Origin: Caldifarciminota bacterium
GTDB lineage: Bacteria > Hydrothermota > Hydrothermia > UBA1063 > CAJXJZ01
Reading direction: 5' to 3'
Length of the DNA: 56,978 nt
Assembly (NCBI GenBank): GCA_027038175.1
Contig: JALVYB010000023.1
Location: 1 to 56,978, forward strand
Below the pieces are notes generated by a model that was not told where the DNA came from, made no database searches, and saw only the letters and a program-made list of their open reading frames with translations. Positions 1 to 9,278 of this stretch are shown piece after piece (position 1 is the first letter of the stretch; every line of letters starts with the position of its first letter). A program made the translations under genes and the position numbers.

Positions 1-127
1 TAGCACCCACTTTTTTCACTCATAGCACCCACTTTTTTCACTCATAGCACCCACTTTTTTCACTCATAGCACCCACTTTTTTCACTCATAGCACCCACTT
101 TTTTCACTCATAGCACCCACTTTTTTC
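1..127 (+). repeat. Origin iteron array, left part
   Basis: A 22-bp unit beginning TAGCACCCAC and ending TTTTTTCACTCA starts at 1, 23, 45, 67, 89 and 111; the last copy is cut short at about 127 by the rep promoter. Head-to-tail 22-bp iterons directly before a rep gene are the classic layout of an iteron-controlled theta plasmid origin. The array continues at 56869-56978, so copy number cannot be read from this linear sequence. Confidence 0.93.
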
Positions 128-156
128 TTGACAAAACAGTAAGGGGGCTTTATATT
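128..156 (+). promoter_or_regulatory. rep promoter, abutting the last iteron
   Basis: TTGACA at 128-133 and TATATT at 151-156 with a 17-bp spacer. The -35 box follows the truncated sixth iteron directly, so Rep bound to the iterons would probably block RNA polymerase (autoregulation, inferred). The -10 ends 6 nt before the GTG start, so the transcript is probably leaderless. Confidence 0.85.
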
Positions 157-162
157 ATTTTC

Positions 163-1575
163 GTGTCTGGCAAAAAGTACATTAACAAAGAGAAGAAAAA
201 CCTACGTCAAACAATACTCAGAGCTGAAGCAAACCTGATAAGACTACCATTATTCGCTCTCAATAAAGAAAAATTCGATGGCCAACGGATAGATCTCCCA
301 AATGGTGGTTCAATAAGAATTGTTAAAATGCCTTCTTACAGAGCGAAGAAGTTAATGTACCACGTTATTATGCGTATGGTGGAGAGTAAGAAAGCTTTTG
401 GAAAGGTTGTTGTCCCAGTGGAGTTCAACAGTGAACGGGAGGTAAGAAGACTATTGGGAGCCAATGCAGTTCAAGTAAGGGATATTCTAACAGAACTTGC
501 CGATGCCAGGTATACAGCACATTTTGCTGTGAAAATAAAGAGTGACGATGGAGAGTTAAGAGATTTAGACGGGAAAATGGTTTCGGATTACAGAGAGTAT
601 AGTGATGCCTGGATTCCTTTTAACCTCGTTGATTTTATTATTTACAGAGGACAGGAGTATAAATACAAAGGGAAAAAGTATGTTTCAAATAATCTTAAAA
701 TAATCCCCTCTAAATGGATTATTAATAACATAGAAAACAATTACTATCGTCCTATTGCTTACGATGTCTGGGAGAGTCTTCCACCGCTTGCTCAAAGGCT
801 TTATGAGGTTATGACAACGAATTTTTACGCAAGTGGTGGTAATACAATTACCATACTTTACAGCACTCTTTGCTCTTTATTACCTGTAAAAAGACAGAGG
901 TATTTATCCCGCATACTTCAGATTCTCGGTCCGAACTTTGATACCCTCATTAAGGTTGGGATATTGAATGATTGGTCCTATGAAAAGAGAAAAGAGCTGG
1001 GCGAATTGGATGTACTTTTCACCTTCATTCCTGGACCTGTTATCTTGAATACTCCGGTATCATTGGAGCCCATTGTAGATTCTATAAAAAGTCTTTACAG
1101 CACTCCAGAAGTAAATCACGTTGAACCGATAGAAAGAGAGGAAAAGGGAGAACCGCAAAGAGAGAAGGATGATGACACTACACGTAGTAAGCCTGTTAGA
1201 ACCATCGCTGACATTCGGGGAAATATCCAGACTCTTTTTGATACTGCAAAAAAAGTGTCAAGAACAGATGGCCCTTCTGATGAAGATCTCAATGTTCGCA
1301 AGAATGTGAATCTTCTAAGACTCTATATACCCCAACCACTCTACAATGGTGAAGAAGCGGAACACACGTTCCAGTTGATTAAGAGTTACTTACATGACCG
1401 ACACTCTTATGCTTTTTACAGGCTTGTGAGTGAGAGGTTGCCCTATGATGTGGTCCACGAAATGTTAAGCGTGATTAAGAATGATACTGGATTAAATGTG
1501 AAAAGTCCTTCTGCATACTTTACTAAGATGGTGATGGAATATGCTGAAAAATACGCTAAGAACAGAAGGGGATAG
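163..1575 (+). CDS. Plasmid replication initiator protein (Rep/TrfA-like)
   Basis: A 470-residue protein encoded right beside the iterons; it should bind them and open the origin. The N-terminal part (residues 20-100, with a LIRLPLFALN motif) and the following region look like the winged-helix initiators of iteron plasmids (TrfA/RepA type). The tail from about residue 310 is charged and low in complexity, then ends in a helical domain rich in Lys and Tyr. The start is GTG with no Shine-Dalgarno; a promoter -10 lies exactly 6 nt upstream, so a leaderless start is likely. The role rests mainly on position and general resemblance; I cannot assign the exact Rep family. Confidence 0.8.
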   Translation: MSGKKYINKEKKNLRQTILRAEANLIRLPLFALNKEKFDGQRIDLPNGGSIRIVKMPSYRAKKLMYHVIMRMVESKKAFGKVVVPVEFNSEREVRRLLGANAVQVRDILTELADARYTAHFAVKIKSDDGELRDLDGKMVSDYREYSDAWIPFNLVDFIIYRGQEYKYKGKKYVSNNLKIIPSKWIINNIENNYYRPIAYDVWESLPPLAQRLYEVMTTNFYASGGNTITILYSTLCSLLPVKRQRYLSRILQILGPNFDTLIKVGILNDWSYEKRKELGELDVLFTFIPGPVILNTPVSLEPIVDSIKSLYSTPEVNHVEPIEREEKGEPQREKDDDTTRSKPVRTIADIRGNIQTLFDTAKKVSRTDGPSDEDLNVRKNVNLLRLYIPQPLYNGEEAEHTFQLIKSYLHDRHSYAFYRLVSERLPYDVVHEMLSVIKNDTGLNVKSPSAYFTKMVMEYAEKYAKNRRG

Positions 1576-1659
1576 ATGTTGTGTGTTCAAAATTCCGACA
1601 CTTTTGTCTGTGTTTTCAAGGGAGTGGAGAAACAATTTTACGTGTTTTTTTTGTTTGTC

Positions 1660-1688
1660 TTGCCATATTCTAAGTTTTGCATTATAAT
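1660..1688 (+). promoter_or_regulatory. Promoter of the T4SS operon
   Basis: TTGCCA at 1660-1665 and a perfect TATAAT at 1683-1688, 17 bp apart; predicted start of transcription near 1695. It is the only strong promoter I see before the long run of tightly packed tra genes, so it probably drives them all. Confidence 0.8.
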
Positions 1689-1703
1689 ACAGTATTGTAA
1701 TAG

Positions 1704-2435
1704 ATGGATAAAGCGGATAAAATGAAGAATGCGATTGGAATATTACTGATCATAGTAATTTTGGGCGTATTTGGATGCGCCAAGCGTCCTGTATATAGAC
1801 CGATGGTCTATCTCTCCCGTGTGAAAGTCCCAGCTCAGGTACGGGGCGGAGTTTTCATTCCGGAGCATACAGAATATGTGTATGTATTGGTGAATCCTAA
1901 TGATTCTTTTATAACTCGTGGACCATTGGCGTACTCGCCAACATTCTTAAATGACACCGTAGCAGACTCAGCCACGCTGAATACTGTTACAAACGATCTT
2001 CCAAAAATACCAGATGACCCACAGAAGCCACAGGAAGATACAGCTACTTTCGCAACAGAGGAAACAAAAGAGCCAGCGGTTCAGAAGGATACTCTGGTGC
2101 TCTATTTTAGGCCTTATGCTGTTAAACTAACGAATGAACATAAAGCATATTTAAACAACTTCTTTTCCGGAAAAAAGTTTCAAGAAGTCACCATAGAAAC
2201 ATACACCGATTCACTCGGAAGTCCATCCTTTAACCTAAAGCTTTCAAGAGAGAGAGCCAGAAACTTGAGGGATTATATCCAAGGGGCATTTAATGTTAAA
2301 AAGGTCATTATAAGACCGAGAGGGGCAACAAACTTCGTAGCACCAAATGATACAGAGTATAATCGCCTTCTGAATAGAAGGGCGGTTATTGTAACCGCTT
2401 CTCGCCGCCCCTCTGGTAAGAGTAGGGGTTTTTAA
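1704..2435 (+). CDS. OmpA-like lipoprotein, first gene of T4SS operon
   Basis: The N-terminus is a lipoprotein signal: a hydrophobic stretch ending in the lipobox GVFGC. Residues 125-235 resemble an OmpA C-terminal peptidoglycan-binding domain (YTDSLGS, LSRERARNLRDYI, NRRAV). It is therefore probably anchored in the outer membrane and grips the cell wall, perhaps holding the mating channel. An ATG at 1722 gives a cleaner signal peptide and may be the true start; neither has a good Shine-Dalgarno. It precedes the pilin gene by 30 nt. It has no obvious equivalent in the standard F tra set. Confidence 0.7.
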   Translation: MDKADKMKNAIGILLIIVILGVFGCAKRPVYRPMVYLSRVKVPAQVRGGVFIPEHTEYVYVLVNPNDSFITRGPLAYSPTFLNDTVADSATLNTVTNDLPKIPDDPQKPQEDTATFATEETKEPAVQKDTLVLYFRPYAVKLTNEHKAYLNNFFSGKKFQEVTIETYTDSLGSPSFNLKLSRERARNLRDYIQGAFNVKKVIIRPRGATNFVAPNDTEYNRLLNRRAVIVTASRRPSGKSRGF

Positions 2436-2465
2436 ACTATAAAAAACAAATAAGGAGGTGCAAAG

Positions 2466-2816
2466 ATGAACTTTGGCATGGTATATCCGATAGTCCGTGC
2501 AAAAGTAGAAAAGTTCTTCAGCAACCCATATAGGAGAGTAGCATTTTATGTGGTACTCTCCCTGCTTGTTCTCACAATAGCTCTGGCTCCCACATATCTT
2601 GTAGCTCAGACAGGTGCCACCGCTGCCTTTAACAACTTCTGGGTGGTACTTAGCTCATGGTTTGCAGGACCACTTGGAAAGGCTCTGGCGGTTATAATCT
2701 TTATAGTGGGGATTTTTGGGGGAATTGCAGGAAGACTGGATGTTCTGATTGTCTCTTTTATTATCTCCTTCCTCGTGGCAATGGCTCCAAAGATTATAGA
2801 TTCGTTTTTTGCGTAA
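2466..2816 (+). CDS. Conjugative pilin, VirB2/TrbC/TraA-like
   Basis: A 116-residue protein with a long signal sequence (residues 23-48, ending LVAQ) and then two hydrophobic segments (52-72 and 75-112) separated by GPLGK. That is the shape of VirB2/TrbC pilins, which are cut and stacked into the pilus. It has a strong Shine-Dalgarno (AAGGAGGTGCAAAG) and sits directly before traL, as traA does in F-type systems. The family call is by topology and position. Confidence 0.78.
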   Translation: MNFGMVYPIVRAKVEKFFSNPYRRVAFYVVLSLLVLTIALAPTYLVAQTGATAAFNNFWVVLSSWFAGPLGKALAVIIFIVGIFGGIAGRLDVLIVSFIISFLVAMAPKIIDSFFA

Positions 2817-2878
2817 AGACTTACCAGAGGGGCGGTTCCAGATAAAAATAAATAGTAATTGAAGGGAGGGTTGCATGT

Positions 2879-3175
2879 ATGGATACGGAAAGGCTTAATC
2901 TTGTTAAAGTCCCAGATTATATGGATGATCCACCTTCAGTTTTAGGACTGGAGGTGGAAGAACTGTCTTTGGGCGGTGGAGTTTTCTTTTTTTTCTATAT
3001 CTTTCTCAATATGCAGTTTGTTGGAATAGGACTTGGTATATTGGGAGTATTCCTGATGAAAAAGTTTAAAGCAACAAAGCCTCGAGGCTTTCTTCTACAT
3101 GCTTCCTATCATGATTTGGGTGTACCTTTGAAAGGTTTTCCTGTCAGTCCTAAAATAGCAAGGTGGTGGAGATGA
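2879..3175 (+). CDS. traL: TraL, F-type T4SS membrane protein
   Basis: A 98-residue protein with the TraL signature: a short N-terminus reading VPDYMDDPP, a central hydrophobic hairpin (residues 33-60), and a C-terminus with KATKPRGFLLHASYHDLG. TraL/VirB3 is an inner-membrane part of the mating channel that works with the TraC ATPase. The leader GAAGGGAGGGTTGC is one of three near-identical ribosome-binding sites in this plasmid (also at the Ycf46-like and RHH genes). It overlaps traE by ATGA. Confidence 0.88.
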   Translation: MDTERLNLVKVPDYMDDPPSVLGLEVEELSLGGGVFFFFYIFLNMQFVGIGLGILGVFLMKKFKATKPRGFLLHASYHDLGVPLKGFPVSPKIARWWR

Positions 3176-3768
3176 AATCGAGTGATATATGGAAATTTAC
3201 AGATAATATAACGGCGTATGTCAACTTCCTGAAGGGAGTTATAATATTTGAGAGTTTTCTTGTTGTTTTACTGGTACTTGTCCTGTCAAATGTTTCAAGA
3301 AAGAAGCAGGAAATTATAGTGGTCCCTGGTGCTCAAGAAGAAATGGTGTTTAAACCAGGGAAGCTCAATGATGTGATTGTTAAGGATCTTGCTCTACACA
3401 TTGTCAGTCTCTATTCTACCTTTACCCCAGCAACTTTTAAGTCAAATGTAGAGCGTCTCTTGAAATATTTTTCTCCTCTTAAATACTCCGAGTTAAAGGT
3501 TAAGTTACTTTCAAGAAACGAGGAGATCCAGCGTTCTACATACTCCCAGGTTTTTATACCTGAGCACGTCGATATTATCAAGAAAGGTGGTGGAGACGTG
3601 AGTGTGAGAGTAACTGGTGTTCTTAACATTATGATAGCAGATAAGCCCGTTGAAAGAAAAAGGGCTATTTATTCTATGGTTTTTGTCCGGGTAGAACCCA
3701 CAAAGGAAAACCCGTATGGTCTACAGCTCAAAGAAATAAAGATAGAAGGAGAAGGATATGAGAAATAA
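3172..3768 (+). CDS. traE: TraE, VirB8-like T4SS component
   Basis: A 198-residue protein with one membrane segment (residues 21-42) and a periplasmic domain, as in TraE/VirB8, which nucleates assembly of the inner-membrane complex. I chose the ATG at 3172 because it overlaps the traL stop as ATGA and has GGTGGTGG upstream; a GTG at 3163 is also possible. Order (L-E-K-B-V-C) supports the call. Confidence 0.85.
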   Translation: MKSSDIWKFTDNITAYVNFLKGVIIFESFLVVLLVLVLSNVSRKKQEIIVVPGAQEEMVFKPGKLNDVIVKDLALHIVSLYSTFTPATFKSNVERLLKYFSPLKYSELKVKLLSRNEEIQRSTYSQVFIPEHVDIIKKGGGDVSVRVTGVLNIMIADKPVERKRAIYSMVFVRVEPTKENPYGLQLKEIKIEGEGYEK

Positions 3769-4507
3769 AATTGTCCTGGGCATTATGCTACTAATTGGGG
3801 GTGTATCTGTACTGTCAGCAAGGGTGCTGACCACATCTGATAAGGTGTACTATAAAAAGGGTGAGCTCGTCCAGCTTGTATTTCCATACAAAGTAGTTAA
3901 TGCCTATTCCTCAAAGAGTGTAGAACTGAAAATCACAAAAAATGTTATAATTGTAGCACCAGAGACAGATTTCATATTACATGTCATTCTTGAGAAGGGT
4001 AACATCGCTATTTCATTCATAGAGGATAGCAGTTTGTTTGAGCCTCTTGTGGAGTATGAACTTCCTATGACAGGGAGATTTAGGCAGGATACTTCAAGTA
4101 TTGACATTTATACCGAAACAGGGCTTGAAAAACTTGTGAAAGCTATGTATAACGGGGATACGATTACATCTGGGTTCTTTGTTGTCAACCATGACACTGT
4201 TTATGGTCCTATTATAGATAACATTAAAAGGGATAGCGTTTTGATATTTAAGACACCTTCTCTTGATTCACTTCGAGTTAAAACAAAAGTGATTAGAAGA
4301 TACTACTCCTCAGTAGCACTGGGAGTAGTAGTCAAAGTTAAGGCTAAACACCCCGTTTTACTTAGAGAAACAGACTTTTATTTGCCTGGAGTGAGAGCAG
4401 TTGCTCTCTCACAGAGAGCGATTCCGAAAAATGGAGAAGCAATTGCTTTCGTAATAGCGGACAGGAACATACTTATTAGAAAGCCTGCACACCATTATGT
4501 GAGGTGA
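3758..4507 (+). CDS. traK: TraK, VirB9-like secretin component
   Basis: A 249-residue protein with a signal peptide (residues 1-21), then a beta-rich domain as in TraK/VirB9, which forms the outer-membrane core ring with TraB and TraV. The N-terminal part carries the usual alternating hydrophobic strands (VKITKNVIIVAPETDFILHV region). It overlaps traE by 11 nt and is followed by traB after 3 nt. Confidence 0.82.
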   Translation: MRNKIVLGIMLLIGGVSVLSARVLTTSDKVYYKKGELVQLVFPYKVVNAYSSKSVELKITKNVIIVAPETDFILHVILEKGNIAISFIEDSSLFEPLVEYELPMTGRFRQDTSSIDIYTETGLEKLVKAMYNGDTITSGFFVVNHDTVYGPIIDNIKRDSVLIFKTPSLDSLRVKTKVIRRYYSSVALGVVVKVKAKHPVLLRETDFYLPGVRAVALSQRAIPKNGEAIAFVIADRNILIRKPAHHYVR

Positions 4508-4510
4508 GAC

Positions 4511-5812
4511 ATGGCATTCTTTAAGAAAGGCAAAGACGAAGATAAAGAAAAGAAAGAAGATCTGATAGAGGACGGCATAGTTACGGGAGACGATACAGAA
4601 ATAGAGGACACTGAATTACCAGAGACAAAAAAGAAGGCTATCTTAATAACAGCGATTGCTGGTGGAGTTATACTATTTCTCCTCATAGTGGCCACTATGC
4701 CGAAAGGTAGCAAGAAGCAGATTGTGGTTCAGAATCCAGAAAACCAGAAAGAGGAAGTGCAGGAGCCCGTACAGAATGTGGAGATACTAAGGGAGAGATG
4801 GATGGTGCAGTCTCAGAAAGAAATAGATTCTTTAAAGGCAGTGACACAGGCAATACAAAAGCAGCTCATGGATATTAGTATGCAAATTGGGAACCTGCGA
4901 GCAGACCTATTGAAAGCACAGAGAGTAAATGCTATTCCTCAGAGGACAACAGTAACGCCCCCACCCCCACCATCGGGGACTGCTGCGGGAGGGGCTGCAC
5001 CTGTGGCTCCAGGACAGACCACAGAGAAAAAAGCGATCCAGGAATTCACACCGACAGATACCACGTCAGAGAGTACCGGTCAGATAGTTCCAGAGGAAAC
5101 TCCTCCAGGGATAATAGATGTTGCTAACAAGAAGGGCTATATATACATTCCTTCTGGCTCTTATGCGAGGGTGACTCTTTTAACGGGAGTGGATGCTCCA
5201 GCTGGAAACAGGGCAGAGCCTTATCCTGTTCTTATGAAAGTTGTTGGCCAGTTCCAGCTCCCAAATAATCAGGCGGCGAATGAGCCTCTTGATTGTTTTG
5301 TGCTCGGTGCTGCAAAAGGTAATTTAAGTACAGAAAGAGCGGATATAAAGCTTGAAAAGCTGTCCTGTGTGTGGAGTAATAGTAAAAAGAAAGCAATAGA
5401 TATGGAGATAAAAGGTTGGGTAATAGATGCAAGAGATGGAAAGTTGGGAATAAAAGGGAAATTAGTATCCAGACAAGGCGAGAAACTGGCTTATAGTGTT
5501 ATTGCGAATATTGCAGAAAGTGCTGGAAGAATAGGGGAACGTTCTCAGTTCACAGAGACTTACAATCCTCTTGGGGGAATCACCACTACTCTTACAGGAG
5601 ATGTTAAAAAGGCTGCTGCCTATGCTGCTCTTGAGGGAGTTGGCAAAGACCTCTCAAGGTGGTATATGCAAAGGGCCAATGAAATTTTCCCGGTGATAGA
5701 GATAGAGGCAGGAACACCGGGAGTTATAATGTTAATGGAGGGAAAACAGATAAAAGTTGATAAGGAGGTGAAGGATGAAAGGGGTTTCTTTGACGTTGAT
5801 AGCAATTATTAG
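4511..5812 (+). CDS. traB: TraB, VirB10-like channel scaffold
   Basis: A 433-residue protein laid out as in TraB/VirB10: acidic cytoplasmic N-terminus, one membrane segment (about residues 43-60), a coiled coil (95-140), a Pro-rich stretch (PPPPPSG, about 155-162), and a C-terminal beta domain from about residue 210 (YIPSGSYARVTLLTGVDAPA, then a conserved DCFVLGAAKGNLSTERA). It spans the periplasm and links the inner-membrane motor to the TraK/TraV outer ring. Its last 38 nt overlap traV. Confidence 0.92.
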   Translation: MAFFKKGKDEDKEKKEDLIEDGIVTGDDTEIEDTELPETKKKAILITAIAGGVILFLLIVATMPKGSKKQIVVQNPENQKEEVQEPVQNVEILRERWMVQSQKEIDSLKAVTQAIQKQLMDISMQIGNLRADLLKAQRVNAIPQRTTVTPPPPPSGTAAGGAAPVAPGQTTEKKAIQEFTPTDTTSESTGQIVPEETPPGIIDVANKKGYIYIPSGSYARVTLLTGVDAPAGNRAEPYPVLMKVVGQFQLPNNQAANEPLDCFVLGAAKGNLSTERADIKLEKLSCVWSNSKKKAIDMEIKGWVIDARDGKLGIKGKLVSRQGEKLAYSVIANIAESAGRIGERSQFTETYNPLGGITTTLTGDVKKAAAYAALEGVGKDLSRWYMQRANEIFPVIEIEAGTPGVIMLMEGKQIKVDKEVKDERGFFDVDSNY

Positions 5813-6104
5813 TTTTTCTTTTCTATCTTGTGCATCTGCCAGGACAAAACAGCAAAAGAATTTCTACCAGATGCTTTATAGCACAGGACCTCTTGCCAAT
5901 ACGCAGCCTATGTTTCCCAAGAACCTGCCACAGTGGGAGCCAAATGTCTTTCCTATCAGACTTCCTTCTGAAGTAATACCAGTCTGGATTGCCCCTTATG
6001 TCAGTAAGTCGGGCAATCTTGTTGGGGCACATTATATTTACATGGTGGTGAAAAAGGAAAGATGGTGGATCCAGGATAACGAAGGGGGCCCACTAAAGAG
6101 GTAG
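5775..6104 (+). CDS. traV: TraV, VirB7-like T4SS lipoprotein
   Basis: A 109-residue lipoprotein with the lipobox FLSC at residue 16-19. The C-terminal half (VWIAPYVSKSGNLVGAHYIY, then ERWWI) matches the ending of F-type TraV proteins, which read 'RIWIAPW..G.LH...YVYV...GRW'. TraV joins TraK in the outer-membrane core. The start is set by AAGGAGGTGAAGG just upstream, inside the 3' end of traB; the 38-nt overlap suggests coupled translation. Confidence 0.85.
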   Translation: MKGVSLTLIAIISFSFLSCASARTKQQKNFYQMLYSTGPLANTQPMFPKNLPQWEPNVFPIRLPSEVIPVWIAPYVSKSGNLVGAHYIYMVVKKERWWIQDNEGGPLKR

Positions 6105-6106
6105 GT

Positions 6107-8740
6107 ATGGTAACGGATAGAACCTGGAGAAAACTTACTTACGAGGGTGAACCTATCCATGAAATGCTGCCTTATTTTGGATATGACGAAGACTCTGGTG
6201 TTTTTATCAATGCAGATGGTTCTCTCATGGGTGTGGCAGAGTATATACCGGTATCCTATGCAGGTGTTACCAACGAAGATGCGATTAGGATTGCGAATGC
6301 TCTCAAAAATATTTTCTCAAATCCAGATATTCCTCCTGGTTCTGTAATACAGTTTGTTGCTTACGCTTCCCCGTTCTTTGAAGATGTGATGGAGGAGTGG
6401 GTAATTGCACGCAGTCATGCGAAAAACGAGCTGTTCAGAGAGTATGTAAGAAACAGGTTTGAATTCTACAAGAGTAAGAGAAAGGGATTTTTCCCGGATC
6501 TCCCTATTATTCCCAGGCATTTTAGATATTTTGTTATACTAAAAGTTTTTCCTAAGGAAGATAGACCTGTTCCCATACAGAGCAGGATAAGGGGCTTTAT
6601 CAAGCAATTTATCGAAGGCAAAAAGCCTCTGTTTTATGGAATATCTCCGGATACAGTATCTAAGTTTGCTAAGGTATGGCGTGGGGTGATAGCATCGCTG
6701 GAGACTATCGGGGTCTCCCAGGATATTATAAGAGTTACCCCGCTATCTGCTGATGACTTCCTGGAGCTTATGGCCGAAATAATGAATGGGATCGATAGGA
6801 GCACAAAAGTCCATTATGACCCCAAGATTCCACTGAGCCAGCAAATGCTTTTTAAACCTATGTATATAGGCAAGAATAGGATTCTTATTGGAGATCCACG
6901 CTTCCATCGTGCAAAATATGTGTCTGTCATAACGGCGAATGCTTTTGCAAAATATCCTTTCTTGAAAGATACCGTTAACCTGATGGGGGACCTTGAAAGA
7001 GCCCATTCAAACCTCAGTGTTCCTTTCCTGTTCACTCTGAATATTAAGACGCTGGATCAGTTCAAGAGTAAAGGGGCGTTACAGGCTAAACAGGCTTTAC
7101 AGGTTATGCAGGCGAATGCCCTTGCAATGTTTTCGGCGAAGGCAGTTCTAAAAAGGGATGAATATACCTATGCACTCAGTATGCTGGAAAAGGGTGAAAG
7201 TCTTATAAAAACTGACCTGCATATTACGCTGTTTGCAGATAGTTATGAGGAGTCAGTAAAATCTGTTCAGATAGTGAGGACTCTGTTTAACAATGCTGGA
7301 TATACACCTCTCGAGGAAGATAGAATCCTGAATGTTATGTATCTTGAATCTCTCCCTGGGTACTACTCTGGTAAGCTGGACAAGTTTACTTTTAGACCTA
7401 AAACTATTTTCTCCGTCAATGCAGCACACATGACTCCGGTAATTGCAGACTGGAAGGGGACAAAAACGCCAGCACTTGGTTTTCTCACAAGAAGGGGACA
7501 GTACTTTTATTTTGACCTATTCGACTCTCCATCCTCCTATAATGCTTTTATTTTCGCAGAATCGGGAGCGGGTAAGTCATTCCTTGCAAATGAAATCATA
7601 ATGAGTTATCTTTCAACGGGTGGCAGGGTTTTCGTTATAGATATGGGACACTCGTACAAGAAACTTGCGGACCTGGTCAATGGAAGATATATACAGTTTA
7701 AACCGAAGACTGAGATGAAAGAGTATGAGCAGTATATCAATTTAAACCCGTTCTCAATGGCTTCTACTGACGAAGAAGGCAAACTTACCCCTGAAGACCA
7801 GAGCTTCCTGAAATATATAATTGCTAAAATGTGTGTCGGGAGCTCTACCTCCGAGAAGGAGAAGATAACAAAGGTGGAATTAAGTTACATAGAGCAGGCA
7901 ATAAACCGGGCTTTTGCGAAGAAAAGAAAAAGTACCACCATTACTAATGTGAGGGATGAACTTGACAAAATGTATGAGCAGGAAAAGGACGAAAGACTCA
8001 GGGACCTCTCTAAGAGATTATTTTCCTATACAAAGGACGGCCAATACTCACACCTTTTCGAGGGACAGGGTAATTTGTCTTTTAGTGATTATTTTACTGT
8101 ACTTGAACTTGAGGATTTGAGGGGGGACGCTGACTTACAGGCAACGGTTCTCTCCCTGGTGATGTTTTATATCAACAAGGCGATTATGAAGGGAGATAGA
8201 GGTCAGAAAAAGATTGTGGTGGTGGACGAAGGGTGGAAACTCCTCCAGGACGAATTTTCAGCCAGGTTTATAGAGGAAGGTTATAGGGTTTACCGTAAGT
8301 ATAATGGTTCTATGATTACCATATCACAGAACATACAGGACTTATTTCACACAGAGGGCGGGAGACTGCTGCCGACACCCACAGGAAGGGCTGTTATACA
8401 GAATTCTCCGTTTATGTTTATTCTGAAACAATCACCAATGACCCTTAGCCTTCTCCGTCAATCGGATATTTTCCCATTCCCCAAAGAGGTGTTTGACCTT
8501 ATAGGCACGCTTCAAGTCGTTACGGGCAAATATTCCGAATTCTTCGTTTATACGCCTCTCGGGCAGGCGGTGGTGAAGTTTATCCCTGACCCATATACTT
8601 ACTGGCTCTATACTACGTCTGCAAGAGACAGAGACCTCTTTGAAAGGGAACTTGTAAGAAACAAAGGTGATGTCATTTATACGCTTAACAAACTTGCAAG
8701 GGAGTTACCACATGGCTCGCATGTTAAGGCTGCCACGTAG
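6107..8740 (+). CDS. traC: TraC, VirB4-family conjugation ATPase
   Basis: An 877-residue ATPase that powers pilus assembly and substrate transport. Walker A is ESGAGKS at about residues 484-491 and Walker B is KIVVVDEGWKLL at about 700-711, followed by the family's QNIQDL motif. The N-terminal 450 residues correspond to the TraC/VirB4 N domain, with no membrane segment. The length is normal for TraC. It starts two nt after traV with a GAGGTAGGT ribosome-binding site. Confidence 0.95.
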   Translation: MVTDRTWRKLTYEGEPIHEMLPYFGYDEDSGVFINADGSLMGVAEYIPVSYAGVTNEDAIRIANALKNIFSNPDIPPGSVIQFVAYASPFFEDVMEEWVIARSHAKNELFREYVRNRFEFYKSKRKGFFPDLPIIPRHFRYFVILKVFPKEDRPVPIQSRIRGFIKQFIEGKKPLFYGISPDTVSKFAKVWRGVIASLETIGVSQDIIRVTPLSADDFLELMAEIMNGIDRSTKVHYDPKIPLSQQMLFKPMYIGKNRILIGDPRFHRAKYVSVITANAFAKYPFLKDTVNLMGDLERAHSNLSVPFLFTLNIKTLDQFKSKGALQAKQALQVMQANALAMFSAKAVLKRDEYTYALSMLEKGESLIKTDLHITLFADSYEESVKSVQIVRTLFNNAGYTPLEEDRILNVMYLESLPGYYSGKLDKFTFRPKTIFSVNAAHMTPVIADWKGTKTPALGFLTRRGQYFYFDLFDSPSSYNAFIFAESGAGKSFLANEIIMSYLSTGGRVFVIDMGHSYKKLADLVNGRYIQFKPKTEMKEYEQYINLNPFSMASTDEEGKLTPEDQSFLKYIIAKMCVGSSTSEKEKITKVELSYIEQAINRAFAKKRKSTTITNVRDELDKMYEQEKDERLRDLSKRLFSYTKDGQYSHLFEGQGNLSFSDYFTVLELEDLRGDADLQATVLSLVMFYINKAIMKGDRGQKKIVVVDEGWKLLQDEFSARFIEEGYRVYRKYNGSMITISQNIQDLFHTEGGRLLPTPTGRAVIQNSPFMFILKQSPMTLSLLRQSDIFPFPKEVFDLIGTLQVVTGKYSEFFVYTPLGQAVVKFIPDPYTYWLYTTSARDRDLFERELVRNKGDVIYTLNKLARELPHGSHVKAAT

Positions 8741-9278
8741 TAGCATTGCTGTTATAGTCAGTTTAATAGTGTTATCGGGAGCGGGGGTGTTGATTTACAG
8801 AATTACCTCACAAAGGAAAACCCCTATGCAGGTGATGATGGTACCGATTAATCATGCTGGGAAGATAGAATTCTACCGGGTAGCAATTGCAGTTACACCA
8901 TATCACCAGAAAAAACTTTACAAGGAGGCTCTGAAAAAGGCAGATTCTCTCCACATAGATGGAGTATTGTTTGTGTTTAATCCTCCTGCCAGAATGGTGA
9001 ATTTTAAGAATGTGCAGCTTGGGCTTGATATTGATGTTTATTTTTTAAATGATTCGCTTGAAGTTACGAGGTATTACTCCCACCTGAAGGGTGATGCCCA
9101 GGGGCTGGCACGATACATGGCTGTTATTCTGTCAAACAGGGTGCTTGCAAGAAGGAAGGTGGAAAAGGAGTGGAAGGAAAAACTTGGCAAGGGTTGTTCG
9201 GATTGCTCAAGACCTAATTTTAAGGGCGTAAAAGAGTTTGAAGGTAAAAAAGTAAAAGTGTTTGACCTAACACAGTGA
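8712..9278 (+). CDS. Membrane-anchored DUF192-like protein in T4SS operon
   Basis: A 188-residue protein with an N-terminal membrane anchor (residues 10-30). Residues 82-125 (DGVLFVFNPP, then LGLDIDVYFLNDSLEV) fit the DUF192 pattern 'GMLFVF....WMKNT.IPLDILFLD..G.V'. No function is established for DUF192. The C-terminal tail has a CSDC motif. I start it at 8712, where GGGAG precedes the ATG; it overlaps the end of traC. Its slot matches trbI/traW in F, but it is not recognisably either. Confidence 0.5.
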   Translation: MARMLRLPRSSIAVIVSLIVLSGAGVLIYRITSQRKTPMQVMMVPINHAGKIEFYRVAIAVTPYHQKKLYKEALKKADSLHIDGVLFVFNPPARMVNFKNVQLGLDIDVYFLNDSLEVTRYYSHLKGDAQGLARYMAVILSNRVLARRKVEKEWKEKLGKGCSDCSRPNFKGVKEFEGKKVKVFDLTQ

